From Kitagawia praeruptora (Eukaryota > Streptophyta > Magnoliopsida > Apiales > Apiaceae), in contig CM075354.1 of assembly GCA_037693485.1 (NCBI GenBank), forward strand, positions 96,221,001 through 96,285,000: DNA of 64,000 nt, read 5' to 3'. Under the pieces are notes generated by a model. The model searched no databases. It saw only the letters and a list, made by a program, of their open reading frames with translations, and had not been told where the DNA came from. Positions 55,560-64,000 of this stretch are shown in pieces (the first letter of the stretch is position 1; the number at the start of each line of letters is the position of its first letter). The position numbers were made by a program, and so were the translations under genes.

Positions 55560-58500
55560 CGATCCAAATTCAATAAATAATTTTTTTAAATGATTTCTTC
55601 GATGATCGAACCGTACGAATGTTAATAAACACTCATTTTAGTATTGGGAAAAAATAATGAAAAAATAAAAAGGTCGGTTTGTTCAAGATTTAACAAAAAC
55701 GTAGTAAAAGTGTTGTTTCCTATAATGGGGCACGATCTAAATTCACTGAATAATTTTTTTGAATGATTTCTTCGACGATCAAATCGTACGAATGTTAATA
55801 AACACTCATTTTAGTGTTGGGAAAAAATAATCAAAAAATAAAAAGGTTTGATTGTAGGAGATTTTAGCAAAAATTTAGTAAAAGTGTAGCTTCCGATAAC
55901 GGGGCACGATCCAGATTCACTGAATAATTTTTTTGAATGATTTCTTCGACGATCGAACCGTACGGATGTTAATAAACACTCATTTTAGTGTTGGGAAAAA
56001 ATAATCAAAAAATAAAAAGGTTTGGTTGTAGGAGATTTTAGCAAAAATTTAGTAAAAGTGTAGCTTCTAATAACGGGGCACGATCCAGATTCACTGAATA
56101 ATTTTTTTAATGATTTTTCGATGATCGAACCGTACGGATGTTAATAAACACTCATTTTAGTGTTAGGAAAAAATAATCCAAAAATAAAAAGGTCAGGTTG
56201 TACGAAATTTTAACAAAAACGTAGTAAAAGTGTTGCTTCCTATAACACGACTCGATCAAGATTCACTGAATAATTTTTTTGAATGATTTTTTCAACGATC
56301 GAACCGTAGAAATGTTAGTAAACACTCATTTTAGTGTTGGGAAAAAATAATTGAAAAATAAAAAAGTTGGGTTGTACGAGATTTTAACAAAAATGTAGTA
56401 AATTAATAGTGTTGCTTCTTGTAACGGGGCACGATCCAGATTCACTGAATAATTTTTTTGAATGGTTTTTTCGGCGATCGAACCGTACAAATGTTAGTAA
56501 ACACTCATTTTAGTGTTGGGAAAAAATAATCAAAAAATAAAAAGGTTTGGTTGTAGGAGATTTTAGCAAAAATTTAGTAAAAGTTTAGCTTCTAATAACG
56601 GGGCACGATCCAGATTCACTGAATAATTTTTTTTAATGATTTTTTCGACGATCGAACCGTACGGATGTTAATAAACACCCATTTTAGTGTTGGGAAAAAA
56701 TAATTGAAAAATAAAAAGGTCGGATTGTACGAGATTTTAACAAAAACGTAGGAAAAGTGATGTTTCCTTTAACAGGACTCGATCAAGATTCATTAAATAA
56801 TTTTTTTGAATGTTTTTTCCGGCGATCGAACCGTACAAATGTTAATAAACACTCATTTTAGTGTTGGGAAAAAATAATTGAAAAATAAAAGAGTCGGGTT
56901 GTACGAGATTTTAACAAAAACGTTGTAAATTAATAGTGTTGCTTCTTATAACGGGGCACGATCCAGATTCACTGAATAATTTTTTTGAATGGTTTTTTCG
57001 GCGATCGAACCGTACAAATGTTAATAAACACTCATTTTAGTGTTGGGAAAAAATAATCAAAAAATAAAAAGGTTTGGTTGTAGGAGATTTTAGCAAAAAT
57101 TTAGTACAAGTGTAGCTTCTAATAACGAGGCACGATCCAGATTCACTGAATAATTTTTTTAATGATTTTTTCGACGATCGAACCGTACGGATGTTAATAA
57201 ACACTCATTTTAGTGTTAGGAAAAAATAATCCAAAAATAAAAAGGTCAGGTTGTACAAAATTTTAACAAAAACGTAGTAAAAGTGTTGCTTCCTATAACA
57301 GGACTCGATCAAGATTCACTGAATAATTTTTTTGAATGATTTTTTTGATGATCGAACCGTACAAATGTTAGTAAACACTCATTTTAGTATTGGGAAAAAA
57401 TAATTGAAAAATAAAAAAGTCGGGTTGTACGAGATTTTAACAAAAACGTAGTAAATTAATAGTGTTGCTTCTTGTAACGGGGCACGATCCAGATTCACCG
57501 AATAATTTTTTTGAATGGTTTTTTCGGCGATCAAACCGTACAAATGTTAATAAACACTCATTTTAGTGTTGGGAAAAAATAATCAAAAAATAAAAAGGTT
57601 TGGTTGTAGGAGATTTTAGCAAAAATTTGGTAAAAGTTTAGCTTCTAATAACGGGGCACGATCCAGATTCATTGAATAATTTTTTTAATCATTTTTTTGA
57701 CGATCGAACCGTACGGATGTTAATAAACACCCATTTTAGTGTTGGGAAAAAATAATCAAAAAATAAAAAGGTCGGATTGTACGAGATTTTAACAAAAACG
57801 TAGGAAAAGTGATGTTTCCTGTAACAGGACTCGATCAAGATTCATTAAATAATTTTTTTGAATGCTTTTTTCGACGATCGAACCGTACGAATGTTAAGAA
57901 ACACTCATTTTAGTGTTTGGAAAAAATAATTGAATAATAAAAAGGTTGGGTTGTAGAAGATTTTAACAAAAAACATAGTACATTAAAAGTGGTGCTTCTT
58001 GTAACGGGGCACGATCAAGATTCAATGAATAATTTTTTTGAATGATTTTTTCGACGATCGAACCGTACGGATGTTAATAACACTCATTTTAGTGTTAGGA
58101 AAAAATAATCCAAAAATCAAAAGGTTGGGTTGTACGAGATTTTAACAAAAACGTAGTAAAAGTGTTGCTTCCTATAATAGGACTCGATCAAGATTCACTG
58201 AATAATATTTTTGAATGATTTTTTCGACGATCAAACCGTACAAATGTTAGTAAACACTCATTTTAGTGTTGGGAAAAAATAATTGAAAAATAAAAAGTCG
58301 TGTTGTACGAGATTTTAACAAAAACGTAGTAAATTAATAGTGTTGCTTCTTGTAACGGGGCACGATCCAGATTCACTGAATAATTTTTTTGAATGATTTT
58401 TTCGACAATCGAACCGTACAAATGTTAGTAAACACTTATTTTAGTGTTGGGAAACAATAATTGAAAAATAAAAAAGTCTGGTTGTATGAGATTTGAACAA

Positions 58501-58675
58501 AAACGTAGTAAATTAATATTGATGCTTCTTGTAACGGGGCACGATCCAAATTTACTGAATAATTTTTCGAAGATCGAACCGTACTAATGTTAATAAACAC
58601 TCATTTTAGTGTTGGGAAAAAATAATCAAAAAATAAAAAGGTTTGGTTGTAGGAGATTTTAGCAAAAATTTAGTA
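55560..58675 (-). repeat. CCGTACGG tandem array D (about 18 units)
   Basis: Cores read on the plus strand as GATCGAACCGTACGGATGTT or variants. They lie at about 55598, 55777, 55950, 56122, 56297, 56475, 56650, 56822, 57004, 57176, 57351, 57529, 57703, 57877, 58057, 58228, 58408 and 58573, a period of 165-180 bp. Each unit also has AAACACTCATTTTAGTGTTG, an inverted-repeat word, and AATAATTTTTTTGAATGATT. Unit subtypes (with or without AAATTAATAGTGTTGCTTCT) alternate, suggesting block duplications. On the minus strand the core reads toward the SOSEKI leader. The last unit abuts a truncated Ulp1 ORF. Confidence 0.95.
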
Positions 58676-59555
58676 TAATTTTCTTCCATATAATTTTCTT
58701 CCTTATAACCTTCTTCAGGCTCTCCTTGTACATCTTTATGGAACTATAACAAAATAGTATAAATCATTAAAAATACATTTCCCCTAAATTTTACTAAGTA
58801 AAGAGTAAATATAAGAAGTTTAGAAAATTGGCTCACTTGTCAACAACCTCTACCCATTCCACACTAGCAATGCGACGTTTAAGAGGGTCCATGTGGTAGA
58901 CTATCTCTGTCGTCGGAACAGCAACGGTCAATGACCAGTGATTCCTATGAAAGCATGAATAGATGCGATATTATACAGTCAAATATTAGATTAAAAATCA
59001 CATTACAATTTACACATAAAAAGTGAGAAGAGCTTACATTAAGGAATAAGGAAGTATTGCCCATCCTTAGCATTCATAAATCGGATAGCAAGCGCATGCG
59101 ACCTCCTTGCAGTGCCACATCCAATGGCGCCAACCATGCTGTGATCCACAAAAGCTACTATATCACACATTTTATTCTTCTTCACATTTTCATACAAGAA
59201 GCTGCATACAAATTCAAGCAATAGTTGACAAATAGGAGACAAATGACAAAAAAATAAAAAAGTTTCTGTACCTGGAAACTTACTGAATAAAAATGGTGAT
59301 GATAGATCCACACATTTCACCTCCAGTGCACAAGGAATGTATATCTTGAAAATAAATCACCTGTTTCTTTGTGACAGAAAAGGCTTCTTTACTTAACTGA
59401 AAACAAACTGTCCTGTTATCGGCTAAGGCAATAAACGTTTCAAAGCCGCTGGAAAATTCACACCCATCTCAACATGAAGCTCCTCTTCCTCGACCTCTTC
59501 TACTACATACTTCTTCCTCTTATTCCTGTTGGCACGTTCTTTCGTTCTCTGAAAA
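58676..59555 (-). pseudogene. Ulp1/C48-type protease of a CACTA element, 3'-truncated
   Basis: Minus-strand exons: about 59550-59325 (ALADNRTVCFQLSKEAFSVT, DIHSLCTGGEMCGSI), 59200-59040 (VDHSMVGAIGCGTARRSHAL, ALAIRFMNAKDGQYFLIP) and 58945-58830 (NHWSLTVAVPTTEIVYHMDP then LKRRIASVEWVEVVD). A last piece reads IKMYKESLKKV near 58735. This is the SUMO-protease-like ORF found in many plant CACTA and MULE elements. The catalytic His (NHW) and Asp (MDP) are present, but the Gln/Cys segment is cut off where array D begins at about 58675. The first block also has a frame break near 59470. Confidence 0.8.
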
Positions 59556-59563
59556 AGAAAATA

Positions 59564-60000
59564 CACTACACCATATATGGCCTTCGGTAACCAAAAAATT
59601 ATGTTACCTTAGGGTGCTAAAATGTTACTATAGACCCATTTTTGGGCTAAGGTAACATAAATTATAAGTTACAATTTTCGATGTTACCCTAGGGTACCTA
59701 AGATAACATATTTCACCCCTAGGGTAACATGCCATATCGGTTACCTTAGAGGTCTACTGTAACATAAAAATGACATATTGCAACATAAAATTCGGTTACC
59801 TTAGGGTGCTTCAATTTTTTAAAAAAAGTGGGGCCACCAGTGGGCCCCACTACTGGGCCCCACAAGTGGGTCCACTTATGGGTCCAGCATGTGGGCCCCA
59901 CCTGTGGACCCCACCTGTGCCCCCTATTTTTTAACCATGCTAATGTAACACTTTAACAGGCTAATGTAACACTTTAACAGGCTAATGTAACACTTTACCA
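59564..60000 (+). mobile_element. CACTA left terminus (GTTACC family)
   Basis: The terminus starts CACTACACCATATATGGCC. The next 250 bp hold inverted and direct words TTACCTTAGGGTGC, AAGGTAACAT, GTTACCCTAGGGTACC and CTAGGGTAACAT, a CACTA-like subterminal array. From 59938 to 59998 the unit GGCTAATGTAACACTTTAAC occurs three times. The right terminus would be beyond the window. The element appears to be inserted beside the Ulp1 ORF. Confidence 0.65.
59828..59935. promoter_or_regulatory. Cluster of GTGGGCCCCAC-type palindromes
   Basis: In about 105 bp the words GTGGGGCC, AGTGGGCCCCAC, TGGGCCCCAC, GTGGGTCCAC, GTGGGCCCCAC and GTGGACCCCAC follow one another. GTGGGNCC and TGGGCC are binding words of TCP transcription factors. 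The cluster is sharply GC-rich within AT-rich DNA. Regulatory function is inferred. Confidence 0.5.
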
Positions 60001-60237
60001 AAAAACAATTGAACAGCACCTTTTTAAAAGTATACAATCCCAAAATACCATTCAACCACAATGAACCACAAATAGATCAATCTCAACATCCAAACAAACT
60101 TATAAATTCTGATTCAACATCCAAACAAAACAAACTAATTTAACATCCGAATTAGAAGATAAAAGCTAGTTAACATCCATAACATAAGTACTTTTACATC
60201 CCAATTCTAAGTTAAATAATGTACTAGAAGCTTAAAC

Positions 60238-60480
60238 TTAGAAAGCAGTGATACTAGAAGCTACTACCTCCTGTGATAGGTGTATCATCATCAGCTTCAC
60301 TTGTAGCAATTGCACACAACTTCTCGACATCAACTGTGATATCCGGGTTGGCCTCTCCAAGTTTTTTAAGTGCAAATGCCAAGTTCTGTTGCATCTTTTG
60401 TTCAAATTCTGATTCGAGGACTCTCTTGACTCTCCATAGATGGTCAAGATGACGTACAGTGGCATCAAATGTTGTCTATC
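60238..60480 (-). pseudogene. Transposase_24-like C-terminal exon
   Basis: The minus strand after an AG acceptor reads DATVRHLDHLWRVKRVLESE, then FEQKMQQNLAFALKKLGEAN and PDITVDVEKLCAIATSEADD, ending GGSSF and a stop. The KLGEANPDI motif with an acidic tail is typical of the end of plant Transposase_24 (Ptta/En/Spm) proteins. Only this last exon is present. It lies just inside the CACTA terminus at 59564, in the normal place for an element-encoded gene reading toward that end. The competing 76-codon frame on the same strand is a shadow. Confidence 0.6.
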
Positions 60481-60913
60481 AATAAAGGACCAAGTAAAAT
60501 AAAGTAGATTTAGTAGGATTTATTCTCAAGAGGTGAACAACATTGGATATGAACGTATAATCAGATGCTTGAGTATTAGAACTATCAAAGTATAACGCAA
60601 GTCTGAAAGTGAAGCTTACCTACAAATACTCCATTCACATATGCATGTACAGCATGCAACATAATATAAACAAATTTATCATCTTCAGACTGCAGTGAAG
60701 AAAATAGTCTCTTAATGGCATGTTACATGCAGAAAGAGATTTTCAGGAACTGAGTATACGTTGAAACTTGAAGCTAAAAAACACAACCTATTTTGATACT
60801 AAACAAGCTTTGCTATAGCAACGATTACCCCTTCTGTAATAAGAAGCCAATAAGTAGGTCTGAATATTTTTGTACCATAAACTCTAACATATGATTCAAA
60901 TCCAATAGAGTAC

Positions 60914-61020
60914 CTTTCTGTCTTCCTCCGGTTGACACATAATAACCTTCACAGTCCAGTCACTAACCAGCTTCTGAAGCTCAACTAAGATCCCTGGCTT
61001 CTTTGCTTCAGATAACATCT
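60914..61020 (-). pseudogene. Single captured exon, unrecognised
   Basis: The exon runs between a clean AG acceptor (TACTGCCAG) and GT donor, and encodes MLSEAKKPGILVELQKLVSD followed by WTVKVIMCQPEEDRK with no stop. It looks like an alpha-helical repeat protein. The family is not identified. It lies between VPS53 exons and the Transposase_24 exon on the same strand, so a chimeric transcript is possible. Confidence 0.45.
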
Positions 61021-61451
61021 GGCAGTAACAGATGAACAGAATGTTAAAATTTGCCCAGTAAAAGAACACAATAAGGTACTTCTTTACAAACATCTCCATG
61101 GGCCAGGGCAGTAAACACAGACAAGAATGTAGTACGAATCATCAAATTTACATGATTTAGCTTGGATATTAAAAATTCCCAACAGAGATTTACAAACAAG
61201 ATATATCTGACTTGATAATTAACTTAAACATAATAAACATAGCTCTAGAAGAAACAACAGATATGATGTAGATCTGGAAGAAACAACAAATATCATTAAG
61301 TTGAGACATATATCTGCAAGGCTATCCAAGTCCCAATTTTATACATACAATGTTGCCAAGTCGGGCTATATCATACTCAGATAAACATAACAATAAAGAT
61401 CACACTCATTCTTAAAGACATATATAATTCTCTATATGCTATCTCACCTGT

Positions 61452-62345
61452 CTTGCAAGGGAGGGAATATCTAGAAGAATAGTCTTCACAGCCTGTGTAT
61501 CTAACAACATCTATAAAAAAAAAAACAAAGAAAATTTCATACGGTAAGTGCAGCTAAACCCATCCTGGTGGATCAAACCACCATAATTAGCATAGCACTA
61601 GTTAACAATACAGATAAATAATCATTTCACGATATTAAAAATATAAACAGCTAGCAGACATCTCTGTAATTTTCTTTTAACAAGGAAAAAGAGTGATCTT
61701 GGTCAAGACCTGCTGCGCCCCAGTTTTTGATATTTGTTTGCACTTAAAAATATTCTGGTAGAAGTGTGGACCAAGACAAGATGCAAGCTGCAATATTAAT
61801 GAAAAAAATTAGTACACTGAACACACCAAAAAAAAGAAGTAACAATCAATAGTCACTGAGAGTAATCAAGAATGGATGATAAGTTGATAACACATAGGAT
61901 TTTTAAGTTGGAATTGAAAAATAAAATATATCTGAGTTGGCTTTTAAACACAATTATCTGACAATAATACAAATTAACGGAAAAGCATTACGTGAAAGCA
62001 TTGAAAAAAAATCACATGAAATTTCGCAATCACCTTGTCCAAGAAAAACTAGAAAATAAATGGGAGAAAGTAGGCTTCCGAGTGCAGGAATACTACTCGA
62101 AAGGATCAAATTTATTCCATTTACATACCTGAATGAAAATGAACAAACTAATTTAGTTATTCAACTATGTAGTTAATCTGTTAATTCAGCCATAAAAAAT
62201 ACAACTTACTCTGATTGGTCACAAACACTTTCAAGTGTCGCCCACGGCACACGGGTCATTGCAACCATTTCAGTATCAAACTTAGATTCGAGGCCATGTA
62301 CTAATGTCACCAGAGCTTTCGTTATAACTGCGGAGAATTCATCCT
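61452..62345 (-). pseudogene. VPS53 (GARP/EARP complex) gene fragment captured in a CACTA element
   Basis: Three minus-strand exons are in order and phase. About 62345-62210 reads DEFSAVITKALVTLVHGLES then KFDTEMVAMTRVPWATLESV. 61787-61710 reads LASCLGPHFYQNIFKCKQIS then KTGAQQ. About 61510-61452 reads MLLDTQAVKTILLDIPSLAR then Q. GT and AG borders are intact. VPS53 is a subunit of the tethering complex for endosome-to-Golgi transport. The exon coding for the segment between SVCDQSE and LASC is not visible, and both ends of the gene are absent, so it is a fragment. A CT-rich leader on the same strand lies upstream at 63690-63900. Confidence 0.78.
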
Positions 62346-63685
62346 TCACAAATGCATGTCATTTATTAAACTTGCAGGAAACAGAAATAAATATTTTTTT
62401 CTGAGTGAAGCTTATGCAACATAAATAAATATCAGTAAGATGTGTAGCAGTAGTAGTTCAATACAAAATGTCAATGCAATTTTTAGTTTTTAGTTAACCT
62501 CTCTTATTTTTTAGTATTGATATATTTCAGGTATATGATGTTCAAAGTAATAATCGCTACCTACCTTAGGTGAGTACGTACTTAGGAGCATTAACCCCTT
62601 TACGAAAAACAAGAGTGTCTTCATATCAAAATTGATTTGTTAATACAAGATTACATCAGTATCAGAACAAATGCATATTTACGAGGATTAAAAATTATAA
62701 TATATCTAAAGGTAAAGACTTTCAATTAAATAATTCTGAATCATGTTCTCTAGAAGATATACGTTACTGCAATATAGCTCTACAAATCAGATTTCACATT
62801 AAATAAGATAATTATACTGATTCAGACTGATAATATTTAGTGAAACACTGACTAGTGAACATGATGCTTAAGAATGAAAAGTTATGTGTACCACATCATA
62901 ACACTTATACCTTAAATATGGCCTGTATGTTATCCCACCAACAACTATGTTACGTCTGATGAGCATTACCGATTTATGACTTCTGCAACAGACAATTTGA
63001 AAAAGTAAGTGTCACTGAAACAAAGAGAAATACCCAAAGCACTGGTAGTTACAGGAAGCTCATGAATATGATTCCTGGTCCCTATAATTTCTCTGCATTC
63101 TAGAACCAAATTGAATTTCCGCATACATATTAAACCAATGTGAGGGTAACATTCACCAGAAAATATATTTTACAAAAATAATAAGAGGCTGAAATTTAAA
63201 ACAAATACAAATAACCATATATTGACAGCTAAATGATACATATACATATAGTACATGGTAGGAGTAGGACACAGCAAAATGAGAAATTAGTGTAAATAGT
63301 GAAGAAAGCAAAATCGTAAATTATCATTAATTATACATCAGGCACACGATCGAAAATTCAATCAGATGATATGTGTACATCTGTATACATTACCTTGAGG
63401 AAGAAAGGTAGAACTGAAGCGCTTACGATTTCTCGAAACAACAGGTTCCTAATAAAATAAAAGACAAAAGCAACGACAAGAAACAAAGAAATAATCAATG
63501 CAACAATAAAATCAAACAGTAGAGTTCGATTAGATGAAATTGAAGTGAATGATATTTAAGTAATTGACCTTAAAATGAAGAACCAAATTCCAAATTCAAA
63601 CAACCAAAGCCTCGATTGAAGAATTAAAGGTCCAAACCCTCGACCCCTCAAATCATTTCACCTGTGTTTGTAATTTGAAACCTAA
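62346..63685. other. Introns or decayed cargo, no recognisable exon
   Basis: AT-rich sequence upstream (minus strand) of the VPS53 exons. Short gene-like patches at 63030-63115 and 63395-63450 have plausible donors (CTTAC, ATTAC) but no identifiable protein. Confidence 0.4.
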
Positions 63686-63910
63686 GTAATTGAATCCCTA
63701 ACAAGTCTTAGTTGTACATACGAAAGTGAGAGAGTGAATTTGGAAGCAAGTGAGATAGTGAATTTGGAAGCCAAAGTGAAAGAAAGATGTATCGAGAGAG
63801 TAAGAGGGAGGGAGTTGTGAAAATTTGGGGGAGGGAGTTGTGAAAATTTGGGCAGAAAAGTTGCCGCTCTTGTGATTGATATTGTGCCGCTCTTGTAATC
63901 TGCTTTCATT
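63686..63910 (-). promoter_or_regulatory. CT-rich 5' leader (minus strand)
   Basis: The minus strand is pyrimidine-rich (CTCCCTCCCTCTTACTCTCT, TCTCACTTGCTTCC) with two direct copies of AACTCCCTCCC. It has the same position relative to captured exons as the leaders at 9.3, 15.3 and 55 kb. By analogy a CCGTACGG array would be expected just beyond the window end. Confidence 0.4.
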
Positions 63911-64000
63911 TTTTCATCAGATATATTGTTACAATTTTTTTAAAAAAATTGATTAATTATTTTATTAAATAAACATGAAGTATTTATTAAAAAAAATTTG

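Overview
The window is plant nuclear DNA, most likely from a eudicot. The evidence is spliced gene fragments with GT-AG introns and plant-specific families (Dof, SOSEKI/DUF966, cysteine-rich receptor kinase, NACK-type kinesin), together with CACTA, MULE, hAT, Helitron and Ty1/Copia elements. An Apiaceae or other asterid origin is only a guess. I find no intact host gene. Nearly everything recognisable is a transposable element, a gene fragment carried by one, or AT-rich debris.

Layout. 1-1.8 kb: end of an LTR, probably Ty3/Gypsy, abutting a Helitron Rep fragment (1.8-2.7 kb). That fragment is fused to a truncated MULE with a convergent GRF zinc-finger ORF (2.7-5.9 kb). 6.7-7.4 kb: GC-rich minisatellite. 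7.76-10.5 kb: a CACTA terminus, a tandem array with a CCGTACGG core, a CT-rich leader, and a kinesin motor-domain fragment. That fragment is split by a complete 6.5 kb CACTA element (CACTA-1, 10707-17224, TSD ATT), which carries a receptor-kinase fragment, a MULE-type MITE and its own CCGTACGG array. 17.8-27.5 kb: AT-rich DNA with a hAT MITE, a direct duplication, a complete TRIM and a MITE loaded with ACGT boxes. 27.5-35.5 kb: a probable minus-strand Helitron with Rep remnants and a captured 2-oxoglutarate oxygenase fragment, interrupted by CACTA-2 (27629-32200, TSD TAT). 36.1-36.5 kb: a Dof pseudogene. 37.4 kb: another CACTA terminus, with a 360 bp Helitron nested after it. 38644-52797: a very young SIRE-like Ty1/Copia retrotransposon (TSD GTATT) on the minus strand, with gag, pol and an extra 1584-codon ORF. 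53.6-58.7 kb: a SOSEKI pseudogene, a CT-rich leader and an 18-unit CCGTACGG array. 58.7-59.55 kb: a truncated Ulp1-type protease of a CACTA element. 59564 to the window end: a third CACTA terminus with TCP-like palindromes, a Transposase_24 fragment and a VPS53 fragment, ending in another CT-rich leader.

Recurring theme. Several CACTA-like elements with different terminal repeat families share one module: a roughly 175 bp tandem array built around GACATCCGTACGGTTGGATC. In three of four cases most units are oriented toward a CT-rich leader that reads into captured gene exons. This looks like a portable array-promoter-cargo cassette and is my best candidate for something undescribed. The second candidate is the retrotransposon: its 1584-codon third ORF, and TTCTCGAA/TTCGAGAA (TTCnnGAA) clusters in both the LTRs and the spacer upstream of that ORF.
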